Shown in pieces: positions 48,033-59,918 of a stretch of 64,000 bases of DNA. The stretch spans positions 1,240,001 to 1,304,000 of the forward strand of contig NC_037321.1 of NCBI RefSeq assembly GCF_000143535.2, given 5' to 3'. Each line of letters starts with the position of its first letter. The stretch's first letter is position 1. Under the pieces are notes generated by a model. It searched no databases and was not told the DNA's origin. It saw nothing but the letters and a program-made list of their open reading frames with translations. The position numbers and the translations under genes were made by a program. The stretch is from Botrytis cinerea B05.10 (lineage: Eukaryota > Ascomycota > Leotiomycetes > Helotiales > Sclerotiniaceae).

Positions 48033-49953
48033 GGGAAAAGTCCTAGACGGACGGAAAATTGCAGCTTCACGTGATAACACGTTATTTAATATACAATAGA
48101 ACACTTTGCCAACGTTTGTCTATTAGATTTGCATGCGAGTTTGTTTGGCTTTTTGAAGCAAGCACTCCAGACGTTGAGACACTCTTCCATTTCTTTCCTA
48201 ACAACTAAACAATCTCGACAGCTTTCAAAATATCCACCAGGCTTGTCGACTTGCCTCTCTTCTGTCAGTTGTTAGAATCCGCCACATCTCTCGCATCGAT
48301 CTTCCAAAAACCACCTATGCCTAAACGGTAGATTGCGACTTCTCCCAAATAGGGTAACTTGACCATTAAAACGCTCTACAGCTTGAGATCCGATCGAGAG
48401 CTGGTCGATTTTGTCGTGAACCATTCAAATGATGATTTATTTGACGCCGTAGACATTTTGCTAGAGTTCTGTAGCTTAGGTCCCCCAAATTTGCTCTGAA
48501 TTTGAGATGCTAAAATAGAAAACAGTTCAAGTCTCGGCCCAACCAATTTAATGTCAACTCGAATTTTCTGGTTCTTGTCCTTTGGGCCTCAGGTAACAAT
48601 CAGGCCGTGAAGTCAATAGCTAAGGTATGTTTTTATTTCCTAAGTATCAACTGATCCTTACAAACTTTTAGCTAACAAGATTTTAGTTTTGACATGACAA
48701 ATGCGTCAATTTCATACTGCTTGGAATACACGCAGACAATATCCCATAGTTAAGAAAAGAAAAACCCTCTTCAAGTCTGCTCATAACCAGTCAGTGGAGA
48801 AACTTCTAAACTGGGAAATGGCCATGACCTCGAAGAACCCACCGATCAAGAGACAGAAACCCTTTTACGACACCGAAAACTACTTACAGCTCAGCTGCGT
48901 TCCGATCCACATTCTTCCGGGGCGGCTAGGGGCAAACATTGTTTCGTAAAGGCGAGAATGCAACTACTATCAGTTTACGACGAGGATGTCGTGTCGAGGC
49001 CCAAAGTAGACTTGTTGTCAAGGTGAAACCGATCAATTTTCTCATAACACGCCATATCTACTTACTAGTTCAATGAGAGAGGAGTATACTCATTCCAAAC
49101 TTGTTGGTACGTCGGCCCGCATGTCAGGAGTCACATAGAGACTCCAATTGTTCTGTAAAACGACTCTCGATTTGTGCTCTTGGCTTCGTCTATTTATCAG
49201 TTTCATCACTCACTTCGAGATCAAATGAAGTCTCATTAGAAAATCTTCTGGCATTTGGGTAGTCTCCTCGACATTCAAACTAGGCGAAAAGGGTTTTAAT
49301 TCGATATAGCCCCATCTCAGTTCAAAAAATACTTCTTCGGCGTATTCGTCAGTTTCATTAAAGTCGACATGAGTTTCGGTGCTCTATTTCAAGCTGCGAC
49401 AAGGCTTTGGATCTTCCGCGATATTAGTAGGAGGGGAGGGTACTTATTTGGTATCAGCGACAATTAAATCGGGAAAAGATTATCTATGGTGTTCTGGCAG
49501 CACGCAGCATGGAGGATGGCATCGAGGATTATTGTGTTAAGCGAGATGCATGAAGCTTCTCTTGTAAATGTATTTTAAACTGCCGATAAATCGACAATGT
49601 ATATGACTTTTAAATCATGCAACGTCATATTGAACCAGGCTGTACTATATCGGCGGAAATATAATAATTGATAGAACGCTACAGCAAAATTACAATAAAA
49701 TATTCACTTTTGTCCCGCTACCCCTCTCCATTTTCGGTTCACTTTTCTCGCTTCTCCAACTCCGATCACTTTTCTTTTCACCACTTCCCTTTTACTATCC
49801 AACATATTGAATAAAAACAAACAATCGCCTTTCTCTCCTCACACTCTCTATCATAATACAATAACACTTAAACAAGAGAATACTTCGTGTTCTCAGCACA
49901 AATACCTCCTCGCCATCTCAATTTCTCGGACATTTGAAATACTGCAAACCGCC
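48033..49953. other. Gene-poor spacer with C/T-rich leader at its end
   Basis: About 1.9 kb after NOP53. One plus-strand frame of 82 codons (48701-48949) has no domain or splice support. The last 200 nt (C/T-rich, many ACACTCTC-type runs) are the leader of the UBA-like gene. No repeat array. Confidence 0.5.
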
Positions 49954-50428
49954 ATGGCTGAGCTGATCAAAAACGCAAATGGACCTGCAGATAAAATCAC
50001 TAGCCCAGAGAAGCCTGCTAAGGAAGCTCCTCGATTGACAATCAAAGATGTTGCGGCTCTAGGGTTTGATAATGAATTGATTCGTTTTGCGATACTTCAA
50101 ACAGATGGTTGCATTTGGAATGCTGTCGATGTACTTTTGAGGGTGAGCTGCTCTGCAGTTGATCTAGTGAACATATATGATTTGGGTGTCCAAATAATAT
50201 GGAACGTGCAGTGGTTCATGAAATACATATCGTTCTAGACAATTAGAACGTTTGCACTGATAGTAAAGCTAACTTCTGCATCAGTTTGAAGAAATACCAA
50301 ATAAGGGAGATGGTGTAGAGCGTCTAGAATTCGCCCTTTGGATTGCAAATAATGACCGTCTTCAAGCTTTGAAAATTCTCGGCCGAATAAGTCTACAATC
50401 CTCATTTGGCTTCTTCTCCAGCAGCTAA
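49954..50428 (+). CDS. Small protein with UBA-like domain
   Basis: Exons 49954-50142 and 50285-50428, 110 aa; the 142-nt intron has a GCTAAC branch about 15 nt before its acceptor. The ATG sits in a good ACCGCCATGGC context. Residues about 35-63 (VAALGFDNELIRFAILQTDGCIWNAVDVLLR) follow the ubiquitin-associated domain pattern, with Gly-Phe after the first helix and a Leu-Leu end. No other domain is recognised, and the protein ends after a short hydrophobic, serine-rich tail. It could be a ubiquitin-binding adaptor or a gene whose 3' part has decayed. Downstream a 142-codon frame (50476-50904) with scattered Cys/His may be unrelated. Function unknown. Confidence 0.5.
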
Positions 50429-51180
50429 TCTTCATCTCTATTAAATTCCGTTCTGGTGCTTTAATCCAATCCGAAATGTCACAATCCACGAGGCCAGCAG
50501 AGAGTATTGAGGACAGCAAGTTCGGGGCAGCGCAGGAGAAGTCTTCTGGAGAGGGAATACGAGTGGAAGCGAATGTCAAATCGCATACCATTGAAAAAGA
50601 CACACTAACTTTGATAACGTTTACGCGATGGCTTAGATTTAGTAAGCTCTGTGGAAACGAGGCGTGTAGACGTCCATCTCGTTTTATCGAGGAAGATTTG
50701 GAAACCGTAGCAAGTCGTAAGGCATGTCAAGCTAAGCGGAAGTTGGTTTTAAATCACGCAATTCCTATGGACAAATGCCTCACACAGCACTCTCCAAAAT
50801 GCATGAGACATTTGACGATCTCGACAAACAAAGAAAGGTTCTGTTCGTACTCGGAAGAATTTGTGATGAAGCTGGCTTTCGGAGAGAAGAAGGCTATATT
50901 GTAGAGATTGTTACTAGCACGTAGGAACAATAAAAACAACATTCTTCTCTTTCTCCTCTCACATTCATCTAAGAAGATGGCTCACTGGAGCGAGATGACA
51001 CAAATACTTAACTGATCACCAAATTTCAAATTCTAACCTTCCTGGAACGTTGAGCACATATGCCAGTAATCCGACACTAGCGGCCGCATAGACCGCCTAT
51101 CATCAGCCAAGCCATCTCGAACATCGAGCTCTTGGATATTATGACTTCAATCGCACAATGCTTTCCTTACAAATGGGGCC
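50429..51180. other. Spacer with an orphan Cys/His-containing ORF
   Basis: A plus-strand frame at 50476-50904 (142 codons) includes CGNEAC and HSPKCMRH-like spacing, but I see no family and no splice support. The remainder is the promoter of the CLC gene. Confidence 0.35.
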
Positions 51181-53992
51181 ATGAACTCACGATCATCTTC
51201 TTTTTCTGTGCCATCAGCGCGCCTACATCAGCGTCCTTCCTTCTCCCATCGTCTATCCTTTGCCGTCTCAAGTGCTGAACAAGGCGAGGCTACCAATGTG
51301 CCCAACGTCGCAGAACGTCAGATAGATGAGGAAATTGAGGAAATCAAACGTTATGAGGTATGAGACTACTTTGCATATTGTGCTTACAAGTTCCAGAATA
51401 CCGGTGCTAATCATGTTTGAGTAGGATTTCACAACTATAGGTATTACCCCTCCTTTATCCAATTTGCGACAACTCAGTTGACACCTCTCAAGATTGGGTT
51501 CAAGACGCGGCAAAAGAACAAATACGCAGGAAAGTTCGAAAGAGGGAAACTGCGGGATTCTTTGAAAGAGGTGGACATGCGGGCTGGAGATATAAGTTAT
51601 GGGAATCTTATGATGCAGCGCAAGCTTGGATTGTGGTTACTATTATAGGTGCGCAATGATATGAATGTGGTGAGGGGTAATATGTTAATGCGGGATATTT
51701 AGGAGCTGCAATTGGTCTTAATGCCGCATTCTTGAATATAATTACGGAATGGCTTTCGGATATCAAGTTGGGATATTGCAAGACTGGATTCTACCTTAAT
51801 GAGAGCTTTTGTTGCTGGGGAGAAGACACAGGCATGTTTCTAACCATTAAATGAGAAATACGGCGCTAATTGAGTGTAGGATGTGATGATTGGCATAGAT
51901 GGAGTTCTTTCCCACCAGTTAATTATGTGATATACACTTTATTTGCTGTGAGTATCTTCGTTCGATTTAGTCGCATCGATACTGACCTCTTTAGACGATA
52001 TTCGCATTGACTTCAGCAAGCCTCGTAAGATCATTTGCTCCTTATGCAGCTGGATCTGGAATTTCTGAGATAAAATGTATCATTGCTGGATTTGTCATGA
52101 AAGGATTTCTTGGATTCTGGACTTTGATCATTAAATCAATTGCACTCCCTCTAGCAATTGCATCTGGCTTATCAGTAGGTAAAGAAGGACCAAGTGTTCA
52201 TTATGCAGTATGTACCGGCAATGTCATCTCCAGACTTTTCGAAAAATATAAACGAAATGCCTCCAAAACTCGAGAAATTTTAAGTGCCTGTGCAGCAGCT
52301 GGTGTTGCTGTGGCATTTGGTAGCCCAATAGGAGGTGTGTTGTTTTCCCTCGAAGAGATGTCCTCATACTTTCCCCTGAAGACTATGTGGCGAAGTTATT
52401 TCTGCGCATTGGTTGCAACAGCTGTTCTTGCGGCAATGAACCCATTCCGAACAGGTCAACTTGTCATGTTTCAAGTTCATTATGATCGTGAATGGCATTT
52501 CTTTGAGGTAATTTTCTACATCGTATTAGGTATATTTGGTGGACTTTATGGAGCATTTATGATCAAGTGGAATTTGAGAGCACAAGCATTTCGAAAGAAA
52601 TATCTCACCAAATATGCGATTCTCGAAGCGACTTTACTTGCGACTGGAACTGCACTGATTTGCTATCCAAACATGTTTTTACGAATCGACATGACCGAAA
52701 GTATGGAGATTCTGTTCTTGGAATGTGAAGGCGCGGAGGATTACAATGGTCTATGTGATAAAGAGAACCGATGGAGAATGGTCTTCTCATTAACTTTAGC
52801 AACAATCATTCGAATGTTCCTCGTGATCATCTCATATGGATGTAAAGTTCCAGCTGGTATTTTCGTCCCATCCATGGCAATTGGAGCATCCTTTGGTCGT
52901 ACTATCGGTATTCTCGTCCAGGCGATTCATGAAGCATATCCCGCCTCCGTATTTTTCGCTGCCTGTCAACCCGATGTGCCCTGTATCACACCAGGAACAT
53001 ATGCATTCCTTGGCGCAGCTGCTGCTCTGAGTGGAATCATGCATATTACTGTCTCCGTCGTCGTTATTATGTTTGAGCTTACGGGTGCTACAACCTATAT
53101 TCTTCCAACTATGATTGTTGTCGGTGTAACGAAAGCTGTCTCTGAATTCTTTGGAAAGGGTGGTATAGCGGATCGCATGATTTGGTTCAATGGGTTTCCT
53201 TTCCTCGATAATAAAGAGGAGCATACTTTTGGTGTGCCAGTGTCTCAAGTCATGACAGGCGATGTGGTCATCTTACCGACAACTGGCTACACAATGAGGC
53301 ACTTGGAAAAGTTGCTTCTCGAAGATCGATATCAAGGATTTCCGATCGTCGAAGACCGTGTTTCAAAGATTTTGGTCGGATATATTGGTCGGACAGAATT
53401 GAGATATGCAATCGATCGTGTTAAACGAGACAGAACTATCTCACCTTCGGCAAAATGCTATTTTTCGCCTCCGAGCAATAATTCAACCCTTGATCCCATG
53501 ACTCCCACTACACCAGCAGCCTCTACAACATTCGAAGGCATGGCATCATCATCGGTCGACTTCAGTCGTTTCATAGATTCTACGCCCGTCACTGTCCATC
53601 CTCGATTACCATTGGAAACTGTCATGGAATTATTTCAAAAGATCGGACCTCGAGTAATTCTAATTGAATACCATGGGAAGCTAGAAGGTCTGGTAACTGT
53701 TAAAGACGTCCTAAAATACCAATTTAAAGTAGAAGCCAATGAAGGGTTTAGAGAAGAACGAGGTCCCGTCTTATCAAACAATGAGGAAAGACTATGGGGT
53801 GTAATGAGAAGTGTGGGGACTTGGGTGGGCAATAAAGTACATAGTGCTAGTGGTGGAAGAATTAGACTTGCTAGTGGAGAAACGGGAGGAAGGAGAGGGA
53901 GTCCGAGGTTTCCGCAAGATCATGGAAATGAACATGTAGTGGAAGGGGCGGAAGACGAATTTGATGATGGAGTTGAGTTAGAAGATCGATAG
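51181..53992 (+). CDS. gef1: CLC-type chloride channel/exchanger, Gef1-like
   Basis: Six exons: 51181-51357, 51425-51440 (16 nt), 51478-51648, 51703-51831, 51880-51947 and 51995-53992; 852 aa. Selectivity-filter motifs: GSGISE (207-212, Ser in place of Pro as in yeast Gef1), GKEGPSVH with gating Glu251, and GIFVPSMAIG. Two CBS domains lie near the C-terminus (VMTGDVVILPTT and TPVTVHPRLPLETVMELF). A gating Glu suggests Cl-/H+ exchange in Golgi, endosome or vacuole membranes, linked in yeast to copper and iron handling. Intron 4 (51832-51879) begins GC rather than GT and has a CGCTAAT branch and GTAG end: the only way to keep GEDTGCDDWHRW in frame. Intron 2 is only 37 nt. Confidence 0.93.
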
Positions 53993-54254
53993 ATAGATTG
54001 AAGATGAGATTATTTATGGTTGAATTTATACTCTATATACTTCGAGAAGATGATCTCATGAGGTTCACATGGGTTTCAAGAATCTACTGATATGACCAGG
54101 TTTGAGGATTCATGATTGGCCAATGAATAAACGCACATGCAGATGCGATGCAACGCAGATCAAACAATTTACAGCCTCAATCATCCGGCAATATTATATC
54201 ATCATCCTACCTCAACATCAGAACAGTGCGCTAACACAGTCGTCTCCCAAGGCA

Positions 54255-54896
54255 ATGTCAACATCCACCAAGTCGCCAAACCAGAACATCTTATTAACGC
54301 CCTCTTCAGACTTGATCGAAAATGGCAAAATCATCAACCCCCACAATCTACCCCACCCATTAATATTTCTCTCCGGTACCACAAACTACAACAAAGACGA
54401 GAGCCGCTGGCAAGAGATCCTTACTGATCGCCTCTTAGCACGCTCTCGTTCCAAATCTACAGATGATAAAAATGGTACCAATGAGCCAAGCAGCTTTGCA
54501 CCAGTTACAATAATCGATCCCTACAACCCCGCCTGGGACTCGACTTGGCGTGAAGATCCCTCAGATAAAAGATTTGTCACACAGGTGAATATCGAGCTCG
54601 AGGGCTTGGAATTAGCGGATATTGTTGTGGTGGGATTCATAGGACCGGATGTCTGCTCTGGGAAAATAGGGACCGGAGGGACGGCATTGGTAGAATTGGG
54701 AACGGCGTTGGAGAGGAAAGGACAGAAGGTGATTGTTTGTGTGGAGAAGGGTTTTTGGAAAGAGGGGTATGTGAAGGTTTTGTGTGAGCGGTTTGGGGTG
54801 CAGTGTGTGGATAGTTTGTCGATGGTCGAGACAATAGTTGGGGCGGGGGTGGATTCATGGGAGTCGGAGGTAAGTCAGATGATAGGGACCATGTGA
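54255..54896 (+). CDS. Nucleoside 2-deoxyribosyltransferase-like protein
   Basis: Single exon, 213 aa from ATG 54255; upstream in-frame codons to 54102 are possible, but the added segment is unlike the family. LIFLSGTT near residue 35 and IDPYNPAWDSTW at about 92-103 match the first strand and DP(y/r) motif. IELEGLELADIVVVGFI and GTALVELGTAL are the catalytic Glu-containing segment, normally holding the nucleophile Glu in a TALVELG context. Family members exchange or hydrolyse the N-glycosidic bond of deoxynucleosides. A GTAAGT at 54870-54875 could be a donor, with an acceptor at about 54946 (TTCTTCCAG); that would replace the last nine residues with a longer tail, but no motif supports it. 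Confidence 0.7.
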   Translation: MSTSTKSPNQNILLTPSSDLIENGKIINPHNLPHPLIFLSGTTNYNKDESRWQEILTDRLLARSRSKSTDDKNGTNEPSSFAPVTIIDPYNPAWDSTWREDPSDKRFVTQVNIELEGLELADIVVVGFIGPDVCSGKIGTGGTALVELGTALERKGQKVIVCVEKGFWKEGYVKVLCERFGVQCVDSLSMVETIVGAGVDSWESEVSQMIGTM

Positions 54897-56036
54897 TGGG
54901 GAATGGAGAGATGATGTGGTGTGTGGGATGTTGCATACTTCTTCCAGGGCGTGGAAGCTAGGGGATGGCGATCTGCGATATTCGTGGGATTGTTGCAACA
55001 GAACTCAAGGTATGAGCCAGAGAGAGTGGGAATCTTTGGGTCGATATGATGACGAGAATGAGGACCATGAACTTATGAGTTTACTCTCAGATGCAATGCG
55101 TTGGCGTGAGAGAAAGCTTTTGGCATGGCCTACTTTGGATTTTATAATGGCCATGAGCCTGAAGTTGAGTGAATCGCCATGCATTGATTCATATTCAAAC
55201 AGTCTTTGACTCTTATGGTATGAATCAAGATAGCTTTGAAATGCATTAGTTACCTACCGCTATCGAGGATGATACATTGTCAATATTGGTATTTCCTTCA
55301 AATGAATAATTGTTCTTCCAATTTATGACCCTTTAGCATAAATTCGTATGTCAAAATATGTCAGATAATAGTATAGTCCAAAGATGCTTGATTATAATCA
55401 TGAGACGGGACATGTGCCATTTTAACATCATATCTAGATAATGCATGGCCATTCTATCTCGGATGAAGACGAGATAATCTTGGATCATCTATAATTTTAG
55501 ATATATTGAATGCACTAAAATCATGTCACTCCAGCTATTGCAAGTCAATACGTGAGAACCAAGACATTATTTTCTTTTGGTAGACTGGAACAAATTCATT
55601 TGTGCTATAGCAATCTGACGCAGTTTAAATCACAGCTAATGTTTTCCGTCTACCCATAGTATGTATCACTCTCTTCCATTCTGGATCCCATAATTATCCG
55701 CCGCATCCAAATACAAATCAAAGCAATCCGTATCGAAGCAACACAAAAATGGCGCAAATCCCACGAAAATTCCCATTCATTCTAAAGAAAAAAAGGAAAG
55801 AACGCAACGTAAACCGTGTACTTCCGAAACGATAAAAATCCTGAAGCAAATTGAAGGAGAAGAGGAGAAGATTGCACTGTGCGACGGTAACGCAAATGAG
55901 TGAGTAGCTCTGCTTTCTTGACCGTTAGCGATGCTAAGGCTTTCCTGCGGCGAAACATACTCACATAATGAAACAACTCTCCATTATCAAGCATGACCCA
56001 CTCTCAAGTGCTAGTGGTCGAGATGCTGAGTATTGT
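54897..56036. other. Spacer with no supported gene
   Basis: Between the deoxyribosyltransferase-like gene and the 3' end of the next minus-strand gene. A plus frame at 54916-55209 overlaps the possible alternative 3' exon just noted. A minus frame at 55782-55994 has no domain. Confidence 0.5.
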
Positions 56037-57621
56037 TCAAGCCTCGGCTTCAGACATATTGGTGTCTTCTCCTTTGATGTCGACTTTGATCTCATCTTCA
56101 TCATTTACATCCTCTTGGGCGCCGGCTTCTTCTTTTTCATCCTCTTCGTCTTCTTCTTCGTCGTCTTCTTCCTCTTCTTCTTCTTCCTCGGCATCTTGCT
56201 CTTCTGCATTCACCCTATTCTCATCCTCCTCAGTCCATGCCAAGTATTTATCGTTGTCATCGATACGACCCTGACGCTTATAGAGTTCGTACTTTCTTTG
56301 CAAAGTAGCTGGTTCATATTCGTTACCACCATTTTGGCCGACGTTTTTGGCAATTTCAGTCCACATTTCTGTTTTGAATTTTCGCAACACAGCCTCTCTC
56401 TCTCTCTCAAATTTCGCCAAAAGCTCATCTCTCATATTCTCTTGTTCAACTTCCATATCCTGCTTGGAGATGCACATCTTTTGGATCTGATGTGAGAAGT
56501 TAGCATTCACAAGACATTAGAGAAACACAATTGAAAGAAACCCGATTGCCAACATACATCAATATGTTCGATCTCGGTCGCTGCAGCTTTGACTCTGGGC
56601 CATCTCTTTCTGAGCGTATCAGTTTTGAGTTCAGGTTTACCCTGTATTTCCAGGTTAAACTGAACAATGAGTTCCTTCCATGAAGCCTCTGGATTTTTGG
56701 TCTTGAGATCAAACAATAACTTGTCTTCCCTATTCAATTGGGCATAACAATCAGGATTGTAAGCATTTGCTGGTAACTTGGCTTTCTTGCGAGCTCCACC
56801 GTTCGTGGAAATAGCAGCCGCACTTCTCTTTTTGGACTGGGGAATTGGTGCTGTCTTTTTGGTGACAACATCAGAGATCTTTGGAGTTGCGTCCTCTGAT
56901 GGTCCGGCTTTCTCTATGATCTTGGTATCTGGCTTTTTGTTGGTAGAAGACTTGGATTTGAAAGCAGCAGCGGGTTTTTTGGTAACTGTTTCCTCAACAT
57001 CCTTTGCATCCTCCTCATCATCGCCATTGAAATCATCATCATCACCACCATTCTCGTCATTAGTGACAGGAGTTGCCTTAGAAGAAATCTTTCCATGGGT
57101 AGTGCCGGCCTTTGGTGAGCTGATCTCATCCTCATGACCGGGATTGTCGACATCAGAAGCATCGTCATCCTTATCAACGGTCGAGATTTTGGTCATTTTA
57201 CCTACCGTTTTCTGTTTCTTCGATGTGGCAGTCTTATGCTTTGAAGAATTGCTTGACGATGACTTTATAGGTGAGGAGGTCTACAGTATAATGTGTCAAC
57301 TTTAAGATAATTTTTTGTTAGGATGTAAAGTGATGAGAAGGAAGGCTGGAAAGATTTCGATCCAAGGACAATCCAGCTTGGCTGGAATTGGCAACGACGG
57401 CAATCGAAATTGAAACTGATTCACAAATAGCGTTTTCAACGTGCCAAATAGTTGAATACATTGACCATAAGATGATCGAGGGAATATTTGTCGCAAGAAT
57501 TGAGGATAAAGAACACAAAACTTACGTTTGATCGACCTACCAAAACTTCGTGAGTAGTAGGGCGTACTGGGGAGCTTTCAGCTTTGACTTTGATAAAGGC
57601 GCTGTCGGACTCAGAAGACAT
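56037..57621 (-). CDS. Lys- and Glu-rich probable nuclear protein with Myb/SANT-like segments
   Basis: Exons 57621-57526, 57280-56558 and 56486-56037, 422 aa; all junctions phase 0. Residues about 33-170 are disordered, Ser/Thr/Lys-rich with an acidic DDDDFNGDDEED patch. Residues about 200-280 (NREDKLLFDLKTKNPEASWKELIVQFN, then TDTLRKRWPRVKAA) look like a Myb/SANT-type helix set; a second similar set follows (about 295-360: KFKTEMWTEIAKNVGQ, then EPATLQRKYELYKRQ). The C-terminal 70 residues are an almost continuous Glu/Asp tract. This suggests a chromatin or DNA-binding protein, but I do not recognise a named family. The first exon (32 codons) is consistent with a leader. The short tail after the acidic run ends DTNMSEAEA. 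Confidence 0.75.
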
Positions 57622-59918
57622 GTTGGGAGGTATGATGTTTGAGGACTTGGTTGAAGTGCTGCGTGGTATGCCGTGCTTTTCTGTTCTTGTCAGGTACTTT
57701 GGTATTTGCGGCTTTCGGGCATACGTTCAGTTTTGGCAAAGCAGAGTTTAAGTAGACATTCGGAAATTCATTAGAAAAGCACTGGCAAGTCAAATTCAAA
57801 GAAAAATAAGGAAAGAGAGCTCCAGATGTTTCTCGAGCTCTTGGTGCTCGTAGGATTTACTTAGAGCCGCATAGAATCATTCGAAGTCACCGAGTTGGTT
57901 CTGGATGCGAGGGAAAGTTTTTGAAGTGAGAGGTATAAGGCCTTAAGCTAGGCAACTATCAATTCTTGTTGCCTATCTATATTGTTGTTGCTATTGGGAG
58001 CTGGCAATTTTGACTTGTGATTGGTCGGAGACTGAAAATTGGCAAGAGGTTCGGGTAGGAGCATAGTAGGCTACGACAGGCTAAGATCTCCAAAATTCCG
58101 GAACTGGTACGAAGATGTATGAAAATCCAATAGAACTCTCGATTGTTTTTGTTGTGAAGTTGCAAAACAGTGTTGATAAAGTCCCAGTCCAACATACGTG
58201 TCTCAAAATCAGCATCTTTTCATATTACTCAATATGTATCATGTACTTCTGAATGAACCACCTACAGATCCTGATTTCATTTGACGTTTGAAATAATATT
58301 AGAAAGATGGAGAATAGCTAGCATGATTTCGATGCCCCAATTGTGAACTGTGGCCCTGTTAGTCCGCCTGGAAACTTCTGGCCGACAAGCAACAGGTCAA
58401 GATACACATTTCTGGATGAACCGAGAATAAAAAAGGTGTATTGTGAGGTGAAAGCATTCTTTAAACCCAGCCTAAATAACCGCTGAAGGCGATTGATAGC
58501 ATGGAATGGCAAGCTCTTCCAATGGTCACTACCGAAATGCCGGGATTATAACGCAAAGTTCCTTCACTAGACAAACATTATATTGTGCAATATGCTAAAT
58601 ATAATCTCAGTTGCCCAGTTTATTTGACCCTATGATGAGGATGTGTATTCGCTAGACAATTTCAGAAACACCAATATTAAAAGTTGCCACTTCGTAGTCT
58701 GGACGAAGGCCTTAGAGATATATGACGCCGTGAAAGATAGAGCAAAAGATCACGTTTGGGGTAGAAGATACCTGTGAAAATCAACAATTATGATAAATCT
58801 CTTATTGGTATTTACGCGTCTTCATTCCGATGGGACTCGAGTGGACTTCCACTCGATTAACCCAACATGATACGTGGTAAGCAGAAACTACGTCCTGTTA
58901 CAAAAAGCACTGATAGACCAGAACTTCTGATAAATCATACTCGGATACATGAAATCTTAATAGACATTGTAGATGACTAGCATTGATCTGCTGCCCAGAT
59001 GTCACTAGAAGTAAAAATGTGAATAACAAGAACTGAATGAGAGGTTCACACACACGTGACCAAGGCTCCTCTAAGCATGTCTGCTTAGTCAGTCCATTCT
59101 TTCTTGACTGAGTCCTTCCTCATACCTCAGTAATAACTCCTCGACTTGAACAAACATCAGAGTTGATGATTTTTTGGGCTCATATTTCAGGACCATAAAA
59201 AGGTACTAATGGCCAAGCAAATAAAGCTCTCGGCGAAACTTTTATCGCAGCTAAGCTTACTTGCCGCTGTCACATTTGCCTGCTCTAATTGATTCGGTAG
59301 GCAATATCCCTCAAGACTTATCCTACCACCCGAAGCGCAGCTACCTCGGAATTCCCTAGAACATGACCTCCTTATCAGCCTACTTCTGCATACACGAAAT
59401 ATTACATTGAGTTGTGATTGCTGGTCAAGTGTCCCATTCTCATCCATCACCATTATCATATGTTAATACATGTGTTCCGCCTCATTTCTCATGTCCGCAA
59501 TCAAGCGACATAGTATCAGGGCGTTTTTCAATGTTTGCGTAGCACAATGAGGCAGGTCACTTCAACACTACAGTTGTGAACTATTAAATAAAGCCAATCA
59601 TACTGAACCGCTCTACATTTTGTGTTTCTTGCATCTTGGAAGTTGCACTTGTGTGACTTGAACCTGAGAGTAATTGCAGTGGTTTGTATGAAGGTTTTGA
59701 AGCAAAGTTTGTTTATATTAAGCTCATGGACATCTCTTCGAACTCTAATCAACTAGTTGTACCTGAATGCCATCGTTGCGTGGCTAACATAATCAAACAC
59801 TCTTTATTGCGAATACAAGTTTATTCAAAGTGTTCCTGCTCCTCCGTCCATCCAATCCCTCTTCCTCGTCTTTCGAAAACTACCCTTTGAGGAATCAAGC
59901 CAATGCCGAGTCTTTCAA
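57622..59918. other. 2.3-kb spacer without supported genes
   Basis: Upstream of the Myb-like gene and upstream of the next plus-strand ORF. Only frames under about 90 codons (57611-57799, 57977-58195, 58318-58512, 59187-59459 minus; 59684-59890 plus). None has a start context, splice pattern or domain I trust. No tandem repeat. Confidence 0.5.
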
